Positions 8,189 through 17,531 of a stretch of 64,000 bases of DNA are shown here, in pieces. Below the pieces are notes generated by a model. It saw only the letters and a list, made by a program, of their open reading frames with translations, was not told where the DNA came from and did no database searches. Positions within the stretch are counted from its first letter, which is position 1. Each line of letters starts with the position of its first letter. Source of the DNA: Bacteroidales bacterium (GTDB lineage Bacteria; Bacteroidota; Bacteroidia; Bacteroidales; UBA12077); contig DAOWGM010000102.1 in assembly GCA_030637515.1 (NCBI GenBank), positions 1 to 64,000 of the forward strand. Reading direction: 5' to 3'. Position numbers and translations under genes: made by a program.

Positions 8189-8692
8189 ATGACTGAAAAG
8201 AAAGATACACAAGTAAAAAAAGTTGCTATGATATGTGCTAAAGCTTCAATTGAAGACGTATATGCAACATTAGTTATGGCTAACGGAGCTGTTATGGAAG
8301 GTATGGAAGCAAAAGTTTTCTTTACATTCTTTGGCCTTGATGCTATTACAAAAAAGCACATGAATAAACTTCATACTGCTACAGTAGGAAATCCTGGAAT
8401 GCGTATGCCGGGTGGATTGCCTTTCCCAACATTATTAGGAACAATCCCAGGTGTTGAAGCTGGTGTTTCTGCTATGATGAGAAGCCAGATGGATAAATTA
8501 GATATTCCACCTGTTGATGAATTTCTTGATATGATTACCGCTGGTGGTGGTGAGATTTATGCATGTAAATTAGCTATGGATATGTTTAAATTAGAGAAAA
8601 GTGATCTTAGCGATCATGTAATTGATGTTTTAACTATTGGCGATTTTTATGCAATGGCTGGAGGTGAAGGTTCTCAAATTATCTTTACCTAG
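8189..8692 (+). CDS. DsrE2-like (DsrE/DsrF/DrsH family) sulfurtransferase protein
   Basis: Protein of 167 residues from the DsrE superfamily, which binds sulfane sulfur on a cysteine and passes it to DsrC/TusE-type partners. It shows the DsrE2 features: an N-terminal KVAMICAKASIEDVYATLVM strand-helix, FFTFFGLDAI, a glycine/methionine/proline-rich loop (residues 66-83), and the conserved EIYACKLAMDMF with C127. An AGGAGA Shine-Dalgarno-like sequence precedes the start, unusual in this window. It ends the sulfur operon just before a strong hairpin. Confidence 0.82.
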   Translation: MTEKKDTQVKKVAMICAKASIEDVYATLVMANGAVMEGMEAKVFFTFFGLDAITKKHMNKLHTATVGNPGMRMPGGLPFPTLLGTIPGVEAGVSAMMRSQMDKLDIPPVDEFLDMITAGGGEIYACKLAMDMFKLEKSDLSDHVIDVLTIGDFYAMAGGEGSQIIFT

Positions 8693-8710
8693 TCAAACTA
8701 ATAAATATGA

Positions 8711-8738
8711 AAAAACCGCCTCAAGGGGCGGTTTTTTT
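8711..8738. terminator. Bidirectional terminator after the sulfur operon
   Basis: CCGCC at 8716-8720 pairs with GGCGG at 8727-8731; five A precede and seven T follow. It also overlaps the last codon of the convergent TPR-protein gene. Confidence 0.9.
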
Positions 8739-9438
8739 ATTCAACACTTATTGTGTTTTCTAACTCCGTTATAAAAGTAGCTTTATCTTCAATGTCCGAT
8801 TCAAGTAATTTATCATAGAATTCTTGGGCTTTTTCGTTGAAGCCTTGTTTCTTATAGATCACAATCAAATAATAGTAAGAAAGTCCATAAATTTGGGATT
8901 GGATTGTAATATCTCCATCTAAAACCTTTTCGAAATATGAAATAGCTTTCTCTGTTTCACTATTCTGATAGAATTCAAATCCCTTTTCAAATTCCCTTAT
9001 TTTTTCATTATGGATATTATCTAATATTACTCCACTAAATGAGAAACATGCATTGCTACAATTTTCTACAAGATTAATAAATTGAATTTTATCTGATATT
9101 TTTTCGAAATAGAGTTTGAACTCAAGTATTTCTCCAGTATATGCAAATTCATGTTTTTCTGGGCAAACAGGAATATTTTCTGAGCTCAATAAGTAATATG
9201 TTTCCAATCCGTTTGAGTTCTTTAAATAGATGTTTTTATCTGCACAAAACCAGCCCCCAGTACTTAGTTTATTAGTTACCTTTAATGAAACTATAGTAGA
9301 GCTATCGGTAATTTCAATTCGTGTAATTTCGAGGTCAGGATGACTTTGTTTTCCGGCAATAGGCTTTTCATATACCTGAGATAATATAACTTTTGAAAGC
9401 AGAATAAAAACTGAAATGAGAAGGATATGTTTTTTCAT
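8737..9438 (-). CDS. Exported TPR-containing protein of unknown function
   Basis: The 233 residues begin with a clear signal peptide (KK, hydrophobic run, cut near ILSQ at 18-21). The N-terminal half is a beta-type domain with cysteines at GGWFCADKN, NIPVCPEK and ENCSNACF, which could form disulfides in the periplasm. The C-terminal half has two TPR-like helix pairs (FEKGFEFYQNSETEKAISYF and the YYYLIVIYKKQGFNEKAQEFY region). The domain type is common in Bacteroidota, but I do not know a function. It lies 65 bp after the stop of the FadL-type gene, separated from it by a terminator hairpin. Confidence 0.7.
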   Translation of the reverse strand: MKKHILLISVFILLSKVILSQVYEKPIAGKQSHPDLEITRIEITDSSTIVSLKVTNKLSTGGWFCADKNIYLKNSNGLETYYLLSSENIPVCPEKHEFAYTGEILEFKLYFEKISDKIQFINLVENCSNACFSFSGVILDNIHNEKIREFEKGFEFYQNSETEKAISYFEKVLDGDITIQSQIYGLSYYYLIVIYKKQGFNEKAQEFYDKLLESDIEDKATFITELENTISVE

Positions 9439-9448
9439 GATTTAAAAT

Positions 9449-9480
9449 TAAAAATGCCCTTCAAGATACTCGAAGGGCAT
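9449..9480 (-). terminator. Terminator of the FadL-type gene
   Basis: ATGCCCTTC (9454-9462) pairs perfectly with GAAGGGCAT (9472-9480) around a 9-nt loop. On the minus strand it is followed by a short U-rich run. Confidence 0.75.
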
Positions 9481-9503
9481 GTAAATATCAAATTATTTTA
9501 TAT

Positions 9504-11222
9504 TTATTCAGACTTCTTTTTTCCGAAACTGAAATCAAGTCCTAAAGCAATAAATAAATTGTCTTTGTTATAAGTTTCTGTAGTTGTAATATTATTTACA
9601 TCATATATATTTCTTGCTTCCTGATACATGGTATATCCAACTCCTAAATTTATATCTATCATTTGAGAAATTGAATATGCTCCACCTAAACCAATGGTAT
9701 TAGAATGATTACTGTAGCTCAAGTCAGTCTGATAATCTTCAGTAACACCTGTTTGTGTCATTAAGTAACCAATACTAAGTAACATTTTTTCTGAAACATT
9801 GTATTGCAATCCTAATGCAAATTCAGTAGCATTTCTATCTATAACATCGCTGTTCTCAACATATATTCCATTAAGTTTTCTACCATAATTGGCATTCTTA
9901 TCAAAATAATAGTGAAATCCACTGGCAACAGAAAATTTATCTGTTATTTTATAATCGAAACCTACACTGAACATTGCTGGCATATCATTGTTGAATTTAT
10001 CACCATCATTATACAGATAAATAGGAGCTCCAGTAGTTTCATCAAAGCCAGTTAAGAATCCTTTTCCATCATCAACACTATTTTCGAGTTCTAATGTGGT
10101 TTGAAACTCATACTTTAAACCAATGTTTAATTTGTCATTAGGGCTAATATTTACACCGATAATTGGAGTAATACCTGTTCCTGTCTGAACTATATCAGCA
10201 TCCTGATCAGCAACTAATAGTGCAGTAGCTTCAAGTACAGCTTTGTTTGTTTCAAGTTTAGTTATATTACCTTGTAATGTTGGTGTAGCTCCTGTAATAG
10301 CATCACTTGTTTGTTGAATTGTAATTGCAGAAGCATCTGTAATTCCAATAACACCTAAACCTGCTACTATTCCAGCTCTTTGCTCAGCAGTAAGCACACC
10401 TCCAGTAACTGCCTGATCAAGAGTTAGGCCACCGTAACCAAGCAGTATAGCAGGTTCTACATTGTCAGGAATTGCAATTATACCATTAAGGTTTGTAACA
10501 GTTCCGTCAATTGTAGGAATTGCTTTAAGATTAATAAAATCAGTAGCAGGCATCATAACGCCTTCATTTTCTACTGTAATATCTTTTAAATATCCGGTAT
10601 AAGTATTTTTTGCATAAACAAATCTACCTCCTAAATACACTGAGAAAATATCGTTAATTTCATAAGAAACACCAGCCTGGAATCCCCAGAAAACAGAGCT
10701 TCCATCTAAATAAGCATTTAAACCATATCCTGTTACACCAAGATCAACGCCTGCAGCTGCACCAACAGGTGCTAAATCTGCAAGACCTGGAACTAAATTA
10801 GAAATAGGCATTTCAAATGAAGGTAATCCGGTATCAAAAGTAGCACTACCACCACCACCAACAGGATTAATACCTAATGATATTGCAAATTTTCCCGTTT
10901 TGTAAGCAGCATAAATGCCAGGGAATAACGGAGCACGAACTTCGCCCAAATATTCAGTAGTAGTTCCGTTTAAATACGTATAATCTGAAATAACTGATTT
11001 ATTCTGTGAAATGTACTGATTATTCAATGAAAGATAGAATCCATCGTCAAGTTTAGTTAAACCTGCAGGATTAAAAAATACCGCATCAATGTCAGTAGAT
11101 GCATCGCGTGCAAACATTCTAATATAGGCAGCACTTTGATTCTGATTGGTTACAATACCACCTGAGTAAGAGAAAAATGGAAGGCTTAATAAGCCAACAA
11201 AAAGTAAAGTTAGTCTTTTCAT
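9504..11222 (-). CDS. OmpP1/FadL-family outer-membrane transport protein
   Basis: Outer-membrane beta-barrel of the family that takes up long-chain fatty acids and other hydrophobic compounds. After a signal peptide (cut near residue 20) the mature N-terminus GGIVTNQNQSAAYIRMFARDASTDIDAVFFNPAGL region (positions 21-55) is the family hatch signature, including NPAGL. It ends in barrel strands with a C-terminal GLDFSFGKKK. At 572 residues it is longer than typical FadL (about 450): residues about 225-345 form an insert rich in A, T, G and I. A near-consensus promoter element lies upstream and a terminator downstream, so it is probably a single-gene unit. Confidence 0.88.
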   Translation of the reverse strand: MKRLTLLFVGLLSLPFFSYSGGIVTNQNQSAAYIRMFARDASTDIDAVFFNPAGLTKLDDGFYLSLNNQYISQNKSVISDYTYLNGTTTEYLGEVRAPLFPGIYAAYKTGKFAISLGINPVGGGGSATFDTGLPSFEMPISNLVPGLADLAPVGAAAGVDLGVTGYGLNAYLDGSSVFWGFQAGVSYEINDIFSVYLGGRFVYAKNTYTGYLKDITVENEGVMMPATDFINLKAIPTIDGTVTNLNGIIAIPDNVEPAILLGYGGLTLDQAVTGGVLTAEQRAGIVAGLGVIGITDASAITIQQTSDAITGATPTLQGNITKLETNKAVLEATALLVADQDADIVQTGTGITPIIGVNISPNDKLNIGLKYEFQTTLELENSVDDGKGFLTGFDETTGAPIYLYNDGDKFNNDMPAMFSVGFDYKITDKFSVASGFHYYFDKNANYGRKLNGIYVENSDVIDRNATEFALGLQYNVSEKMLLSIGYLMTQTGVTEDYQTDLSYSNHSNTIGLGGAYSISQMIDINLGVGYTMYQEARNIYDVNNITTTETYNKDNLFIALGLDFSFGKKKSE

Positions 11223-11247
11223 AATGAGTTCGTTTTGATTATTGCAC

Positions 11248-11255
11248 TAAAGATA
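11248..11255 (-). promoter_or_regulatory. Putative -7 element for the FadL-type gene
   Basis: On the minus strand TATCTTTA, one base from TAnnTTTG, 25 nt before the ATG. Confidence 0.35.
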
Positions 11256-11351
11256 ATTTTTCTGTTAAAAAAAAAGAAGAAAAGTTCGACCAAAATTTAA
11301 ATTAATTTAGAGTAAAAGTCCTGTCAATCAATTAATATGTTAATATATAAG

Positions 11352-11384
11352 TATTTATAAGTTTGTATAATTCGTATAAATACA
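11352..11384. repeat. Inverted repeat in the intergenic region before the FadL-type gene
   Basis: GTATTTATA at 11352-11360 and TATAAATAC at 11376-11384 are perfect inverted arms with a 15-nt spacer. This lies about 130-160 bp before the FadL-type start in an otherwise featureless 244-bp gap. It could be an operator or a chance AT-rich palindrome. Confidence 0.3.
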
Positions 11385-11466
11385 TCTATTTTTTAGACCG
11401 AGCTGCTTTGTAAGTCGAAAAAAGTTATTGTATTAGTGGGTTCGCGTGTTTTGTACCAACTAAAAA

Positions 11467-12936
11467 TTAAAATACAGATTTAAGCATTGGTTTATCTTTC
11501 GATTTGGTTTTTTGTCTACAACCAAATGCAATGTTCATCCCAAACCTAAAATTGAAAGATGATGTTTTATGTCCCCAGAGTGCTGCAGAGGCATTATCAG
11601 AAATAATGTAAAGTTGCAATGGAGCTCCTCCTAATACCAATCCAAATCCAATATTATTATAAGTTCCGTTCATAATAGAATAACTTAGACTTGCTGATAA
11701 TCCATTGATTGGTCTTACATTGGCTGAAAAAGTAAATGCCTGATTAATATTACTGTTATAAAAATATGTGCGCGATAAAAAGCCAACATCAAATTTTTTG
11801 GAAAGAGCATAAGATCCTCCAACATATATTTTTGCACCTAGACCAGTAGTATATGATTCTGAATTATTTGATACAGTGAAACTATTTGTAAGGGAATCTA
11901 ACATCGTATCAAACCCACTATCTAATGTGTCAGATCCGCCAATTTCATTACTAACATCAATACCTGTAAAAGAGTAGTTTCCCTTTAGATCAATGTTTGT
12001 AACATCTTCTTTTTTCCATTTTATATAACCTAGATCAATAATGCTTAAAGAAAGAGAAAGCTTGTCAATAGGTTTATAATAAACTCCTAAGTCAATTCCT
12101 AATCCGGTATTTGTATGCGCAAGTGCTAAGTCAATTAATGAATCTGTTTGCGAGTTTTCTAAATAAGATGGAATTTCAAAACTTTCAAAATCCCCATCTG
12201 CATTTGTTGTTGCTATTAAGGGTGACGATGTATTTATTGTTGCATCAGCATTCAGGTAGATAGAATCCCGACTTGTATACATTGTAAGACTATTTTCTTT
12301 GTAATCTGAACTTATATTAGCATGTCCGAATAAAACTTTAGCCCTAATTCCAACAGATAGAGTTTGATTAATTTCCTTTGAAATACCTAATCCGTATTCA
12401 CGGTAAAAAGTAGAATTAATTCCTAAATATGCTAAATCTGCATTTGTGTTAACAAACTGGCTGTTACCTTCTAATATTAAAGACATTAGGTCTTTAGGGT
12501 AATTAATTGAAGTTGATAATCTTTCAGATAAGTTAAATGAAAAATACCATGTATTTAATCTAAAACCAAAAGAAAGTAAGTCTGTTCTGAAATCTTCATA
12601 AAAGAAATTATTATCATCAAGTTTATTGAGAAAATCGGTAGTATTAAACTCTGCAGCGGGATGTAAAAATGTGATTAATGAATCTTGTGTTGGATGTTGC
12701 ATAATTACGTCTGTTAACGACAATCGGTTGTTTCCAACATCGAGCTGTAACGATGAAACAACAGGTAGTCCAAAAAAGAAATTGCATGCTGGTTGCATAG
12801 CAGGATTCATCATTGTTGCCTGAGGAACGCGATTCATGTAATATAAAGTCTGACTATCCTGGGCCATTGTATTTCCCCAAAAAAGAGCAGAAATAGTAAT
12901 AGAGAGAAAAATCTTTTTAATTTGATTCAGATTCAT
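11467..12936 (-). CDS. DUF5723-like outer-membrane protein
   Basis: Predicted outer-membrane beta-barrel of 489 residues. A signal peptide ends near TMAQ (residue 26), followed by the Bacteroidota-type opening YYMNRVPQATMMNPAMQPACNFF (split around residues 32-54) and alternating beta strands to a basic C-terminus. Family name is from recalled pattern and is tentative. The function is unknown; there is no catalytic motif. It starts 11 bp after the preceding lipoprotein-like gene and is the third gene of an operon that begins at 17.4 kb. Confidence 0.65.
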   Translation of the reverse strand: MNLNQIKKIFLSITISALFWGNTMAQDSQTLYYMNRVPQATMMNPAMQPACNFFFGLPVVSSLQLDVGNNRLSLTDVIMQHPTQDSLITFLHPAAEFNTTDFLNKLDDNNFFYEDFRTDLLSFGFRLNTWYFSFNLSERLSTSINYPKDLMSLILEGNSQFVNTNADLAYLGINSTFYREYGLGISKEINQTLSVGIRAKVLFGHANISSDYKENSLTMYTSRDSIYLNADATINTSSPLIATTNADGDFESFEIPSYLENSQTDSLIDLALAHTNTGLGIDLGVYYKPIDKLSLSLSIIDLGYIKWKKEDVTNIDLKGNYSFTGIDVSNEIGGSDTLDSGFDTMLDSLTNSFTVSNNSESYTTGLGAKIYVGGSYALSKKFDVGFLSRTYFYNSNINQAFTFSANVRPINGLSASLSYSIMNGTYNNIGFGLVLGGAPLQLYIISDNASAALWGHKTSSFNFRFGMNIAFGCRQKTKSKDKPMLKSVF

Positions 12937-12947
12937 GAGTTAAAGAT

Positions 12948-14606
12948 TTAATCATTTATATTAGCCTTCACATCCACACTAACACTTAAGTTAAAATCAA
13001 CCGTATAATTTGAATAAAATTTAACAGGAATAAGATCTCCTCCATCGTCATCAGGTGTTTTAAGTCCTGCTCTTAGTAAACCATGACTTACATTTTCTAA
13101 TTTCCCAATAATATCTGCACCTGTAAATTCTATTAAGGATGTTTTAATTCCAGGCTCATTAACTGTATCATCACTATTTAATGTTGCTGATGGAATAACT
13201 GGTTGATAAGTTGCTTCAAATAAAGAATCGACAATGTTGTATAGAGAATCCATGAACACTATCTGAAAATCAATATCAATTGGCAAGCCATTTGTAACTT
13301 CTAACATAACTGTTATCTTTTCAATAATATCAGCATCTTGGAAAAGATCAAAAGGAATTGTATCTGTTAAAGCAAAACTATCGGCTTTAAAATATAATGG
13401 TAAAACAAACTCAAAGCCTACATTAATTTCACTTTCCTCTGAAACAAAGTTATATGCTGTTTTACCATCAGGATTTGATTTTGCCGACATGTTATATTTA
13501 AGAGATGAAGGCATTGTTGCTAAGAATTCAGGAAGATTAGAATTATCTTTGTCTATTGAGACTGTTGTATCTTTAATTATATCAGAGTTATTGTAATCGC
13601 TTATTCTTGGATAAGCATAGTTGAAAACAAGAGAATCATCTGCTCCAAAATCGAGATCTGTGGAATCTCCATTGTTATTATAGCCCTTAAAATCTTTCAG
13701 TATTATTGCAGCAGGAACACCATATGAGTTTTCAATATTTAGGTTTATGATTGGGTCTTCAAATTCAATGTAACCTTCCATAGGACCGTCAAAAAAACCA
13801 ATTTGCAATTCACCTGTCTCGCTTAGAAGATCATAATCTCCTATGTAACCAAAAATAGATTCAAACTCAAGAGCAGATATTTTAGCTACAATATTTATGC
13901 TATCTGTTGGAGCAGGATCAGGATTCCCTCCAGTTTTATTTATTACAATATTAAAATCAACAGGTAAGAACAAAGAATCTGAACCAACAGAGTCATTTAA
14001 ATGAATAGTATATCCGTCAATAGGTTCACTTATATTTGCTGAAAAATTACCACTTGGATCATCAATATCAACTATTCTTTCTAAAGGACTACCGTCACGC
14101 GTAATATTTGGGAAAGTCATGGTGATTTGTCCGGTATGTTGAAAATCAGAGCTTATTTCGAAAATAAGATTGCCTGTTTTAACAATCATACTATCTAATT
14201 CTTCATTTTTTTCAAAAGTAAAAGGGAAATTTTGAGTTGAATCAACAGAAACAGTTGTCCATCCCGGAAAAAAACCAAAATCGGTTTGAATAAAAAACTG
14301 AAAAAAGTTTTGTTCAGGAATATTAAGTATATCATTTGCAACAAAGGAAATTAAAGAATCGGCGTATGTTAAATACAATAAACCATCGGCATCTTCTGAT
14401 AAAAGGCCTGTGTTATCGAATTCACTTACAATATTATCAAAGGAAAGGGAACCATATGCAAGTGGCATTAATATGCCTGAATTTATCTCTAGATCGGTAC
14501 TTAGTTTATTGAATTCAAATTCATCTCGCATACATTGCCCGAAAATGAATATAGTAAAAACCACTATGGTGGTTTTGATGATTCCGGAAAGTTTTAATTT
14601 GCCCAT
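12948..14606 (-). CDS. Putative large beta-rich lipoprotein of unknown function
   Basis: The 552 residues begin with a basic stretch and a hydrophobic helix that ends in GQC at residues 23-25, a lipobox-like site although Q before the cysteine is unusual. The rest is polar, rich in D, N, S and beta-strand pattern, with no recognised catalytic motif. It is likely periplasmic or surface-exposed. It sits between the propeller protein gene (24-bp gap) and the DUF5723-like barrel (11-bp gap), so the three probably act together in the outer membrane. I do not recognise the family with certainty. Confidence 0.6.
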   Translation of the reverse strand: MGKLKLSGIIKTTIVVFTIFIFGQCMRDEFEFNKLSTDLEINSGILMPLAYGSLSFDNIVSEFDNTGLLSEDADGLLYLTYADSLISFVANDILNIPEQNFFQFFIQTDFGFFPGWTTVSVDSTQNFPFTFEKNEELDSMIVKTGNLIFEISSDFQHTGQITMTFPNITRDGSPLERIVDIDDPSGNFSANISEPIDGYTIHLNDSVGSDSLFLPVDFNIVINKTGGNPDPAPTDSINIVAKISALEFESIFGYIGDYDLLSETGELQIGFFDGPMEGYIEFEDPIINLNIENSYGVPAAIILKDFKGYNNNGDSTDLDFGADDSLVFNYAYPRISDYNNSDIIKDTTVSIDKDNSNLPEFLATMPSSLKYNMSAKSNPDGKTAYNFVSEESEINVGFEFVLPLYFKADSFALTDTIPFDLFQDADIIEKITVMLEVTNGLPIDIDFQIVFMDSLYNIVDSLFEATYQPVIPSATLNSDDTVNEPGIKTSLIEFTGADIIGKLENVSHGLLRAGLKTPDDDGGDLIPVKFYSNYTVDFNLSVSVDVKANIND

Positions 14607-14630
14607 AATTATGAAATTTAAAAACGTAAA

Positions 14631-17390
14631 CTAATTTACGGAATAATTATATAAAAAGTTATATTGTGTACCAACAATTAAGTTGAACTTGTTCACTGCA
14701 TTTTCAAGATAACCTATTGTAAACTGTGTATTTCCTTTTAAAGGAAATCCATTATACAAACTTCCGTCGCTATTAAACAAATAAATTTGCTTAGTTGTTT
14801 TCGAAACAACTCCAATTTTTCTGTCGTCGTATGAAAAATAGTAATAAACCGGGGAAGAATCAATGTTTTTATCGAATTTATAATCAAATATTTCCGACCT
14901 GTCTTTTTTAAACACTTCGAGTTTATTCTTATTTATGAAAATGTAATCTTTGAATCCATCGGCATTAATATCATGAAAACTGAAAAAATGATTAGGAGAA
15001 TAATTCCCTATTTGTTTTGTTTCAACAGTTCCATCTAGATTAATCTTTTTTACTAAGCCTGAGGTATCTGTAGTAACAAATCCAGCATTTATGCTTTTCC
15101 CTGATTCTGAATAAAATAAATTATTGGTAGATTTAGCAAACTGTGTTTTTAAATTGATCCGATCATTTCCTCGTCGATTCAGAATATATACTCTGAATCG
15201 ATCGGCAAAAACAAGATAGTCATTTGAGCTTATTCTAAAATGTTGCACAGGCTTAGTAACTTGTGTATCTGTTTGTTTAAATTCCCATCCGTTTATAAGA
15301 CTTCCTTCTATGTTGTACATGTAAACATTCTTATTCTTACAAGGAATAACCATTCGGTAATCAAGATTTTTATCATAATCAAAAAGAGCTATTCCAGCAG
15401 TTGACGGAGAACGCAATTTTACAGGATAACGCTCAATGTAGTTTCCATTTCTATCAAGGATATGAATTTTATTTTCTGTACTAAAAAGTATTTGAAGTTT
15501 GCCATTTTTATAAAAATCAACCTGATAAACTTCACTATTAATTTTTTCGTTTAGCTGCAGTTTCCATAAAATTCTGCCTACTTTATTAATTAAGTATATT
15601 TTATTATTTAAATCCTGAACAAATATTTCGTTTTCTTTAGTGTAATGATTTGTAACTAAAACAGGTTTAAAGTTTGTTGTTGTATCTAAATGACTTTCCC
15701 AAACAGTTACAGCATCTTCTTTTATTTCAGGAATGTATTGAAGATATAAGTTATTGTAAATCATGTCGTTGTTTTGCTGAAATTGTACAGCAAATGCCTG
15801 AAATTTCTTAATGCTTTTTACGTGCGTATTTAATCCCTTTTTAAGATTTGGATTTAAAAATTCTGAAATATATTCGGGCGAACGAAACAGGTTGGTGTAA
15901 AAGTAAAAATTTGATTTAGATGACAGATAATCAGAAAATTGTTTGAATTTAATATCGTTTTCAAGTGTTCTTTGTAAAATGTTAGAATGGATAAATTTAG
16001 ATAAGGAGTTTTTACTATTACCAACTACCATGAAATTGTCGATAAATGTTAAATATTGATTTTTAAAATCAGGGAAAACATTTCCGAAAAATGTACTATA
16101 TAAATTGTTAACAGGCAATAAGTAAACTTTGTATGTTGTTTCCTGATCTATACGCAGGTCACTTATATAATCGGACTTTATTTTTTTATTGATAGTAGCA
16201 TATTTTGTTATAATATCTTCAATGGTTTCTTCTGAAATGCTTTTGCTTTTAGTTCTTACAACCACAAAAGTATTTTCGTTTGTTTTTCCTGCAGGATCAT
16301 CTGTTACGACAACTCCAATTTCTTCATCGAGAAGTGTTTTTAAAAACGACTCCAGATCAATAGCATATTTGTTTTTATACTGATCAATTAATAGCTGGTA
16401 TTGATTAATTTTTCCTTGTTTCTCAATATAAGATTTGTAGGATTTTAAATATTGCTCGGTGTTACTTATTCCAAAAGAAACAAATAAGGAAGTATTAGAA
16501 GGAAGAATGCTATTCATCTTATGATCGACTGCTTTCTGATCCAGAAAAATATTCAAGTAATTATTCAGTGAATCGCTGCTAAACGTAAAACCATTTAGTA
16601 AAACGGCATCGTTCTTTAAATTGACATCTAATTCTGTCCAGTTACCTAATTTCTCCATATTCGAAATAACCGACTTTTGTTTTTTACTCAAGGCATTCGA
16701 AATAACTTTATTGAAATTAGAAAGATTCAAGTAGATATTGGCATCGACATTTTTACCTGATGTTTTTTGAACTTTTAAAAATGCATGATCATTAAGAATT
16801 GACTCTTTTGCCTCGGATTGCCTAATCGCATTTTCTATTAGAATTGAAGAAGAACTATACATTAAAATTCCTTTACAGAAAGAAAAATGAAGTTCTTTAT
16901 CTTTTGTATTTATCTGATAAATCTTGGAGTTATTATAATCTCTTGTTCTTAAACTATTATCGGAACTCAACAAGTTTGACATTGTTTCCAACAAAAGTTT
17001 TTTATCACGAAAATTTTGTAAACGGAGTAAAAACAAAAAGCTTAAGTCGGCTTTGCCTAATTTATGTGCCGAAATTACAAGTTGATTATTCTTTGTTAAA
17101 TCTTTAATAATTTGATTCTGATCCGATAATTTAATAAGGAAATCGAGTTCGGAATCAAGTTCTTTTACAGAGGGAAACTGAATAAGTTCTTCGCGGATTT
17201 TATTTTCTTCTTTAATTTCAGATATTTTATCTAAAAAATCATAGCTTTCAATTATTAAACTTGCGTCTAAAGGAATAGCTTTGTAAATATCATATTCGGG
17301 TAATTGTTGCTTTTTTATGTATTTGTATCCCAAGAAAATAGAAACAGGAAGAATGAATACAGCTATTCCAATTAAAACTTTTTTCAGCAT
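14631..17390 (-). CDS. Membrane-anchored DUF3352-like protein with C-terminal propeller-like repeats
   Basis: 919 residues with one N-terminal membrane helix (residues 4-24) and a periplasmic body. The N-terminal two thirds resemble the DUF3352 type (IPLDASLIIESYDFLDKISE near residues 40-60; LPSNTSLFVSFG). From about residue 590 there are repeated short beta units such as YLINKVGRILWKLQL, ILDRNGNYIERYP, MYNIEGSLINGWEF and YLFNSDGSLYNGFPL, as in a PQQ/WD-type beta-propeller. No enzyme motif is seen. It leads a three-gene minus-strand operon with the lipoprotein-like and barrel genes. Function unknown; a scaffold or binding role is inference. Confidence 0.6.
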   Translation of the reverse strand: MLKKVLIGIAVFILPVSIFLGYKYIKKQQLPEYDIYKAIPLDASLIIESYDFLDKISEIKEENKIREELIQFPSVKELDSELDFLIKLSDQNQIIKDLTKNNQLVISAHKLGKADLSFLFLLRLQNFRDKKLLLETMSNLLSSDNSLRTRDYNNSKIYQINTKDKELHFSFCKGILMYSSSSILIENAIRQSEAKESILNDHAFLKVQKTSGKNVDANIYLNLSNFNKVISNALSKKQKSVISNMEKLGNWTELDVNLKNDAVLLNGFTFSSDSLNNYLNIFLDQKAVDHKMNSILPSNTSLFVSFGISNTEQYLKSYKSYIEKQGKINQYQLLIDQYKNKYAIDLESFLKTLLDEEIGVVVTDDPAGKTNENTFVVVRTKSKSISEETIEDIITKYATINKKIKSDYISDLRIDQETTYKVYLLPVNNLYSTFFGNVFPDFKNQYLTFIDNFMVVGNSKNSLSKFIHSNILQRTLENDIKFKQFSDYLSSKSNFYFYTNLFRSPEYISEFLNPNLKKGLNTHVKSIKKFQAFAVQFQQNNDMIYNNLYLQYIPEIKEDAVTVWESHLDTTTNFKPVLVTNHYTKENEIFVQDLNNKIYLINKVGRILWKLQLNEKINSEVYQVDFYKNGKLQILFSTENKIHILDRNGNYIERYPVKLRSPSTAGIALFDYDKNLDYRMVIPCKNKNVYMYNIEGSLINGWEFKQTDTQVTKPVQHFRISSNDYLVFADRFRVYILNRRGNDRINLKTQFAKSTNNLFYSESGKSINAGFVTTDTSGLVKKINLDGTVETKQIGNYSPNHFFSFHDINADGFKDYIFINKNKLEVFKKDRSEIFDYKFDKNIDSSPVYYYFSYDDRKIGVVSKTTKQIYLFNSDGSLYNGFPLKGNTQFTIGYLENAVNKFNLIVGTQYNFLYNYSVN

Positions 17391-17418
17391 AAGATTAGTA
17401 AAGGTTTTCAGTTCTTAT

Positions 17419-17426
17419 CAAAAATA
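17419..17426 (-). promoter_or_regulatory. Putative -7 element for the three-gene envelope operon
   Basis: On the minus strand TATTTTTG matches TAnnTTTG, 28 nt before the first gene of the operon. Confidence 0.45.
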
Positions 17427-17512
17427 TTAAATAATATTCTATAAGTAAAATATATACAGGTAAACATACTTAAAAAATGATTAAACCAACAATATCAAAT
17501 ATGATCTAACAT

Positions 17513-17520
17513 TAAATTTG
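17513..17520 (+). promoter_or_regulatory. Putative -7 element for the TonB receptor gene
   Basis: TAAATTTG matches TAnnTTTG and ends 11 nt before the ATG, implying a very short leader. Confidence 0.4.
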
Positions 17521-17531
17521 TAAAAAAGATA

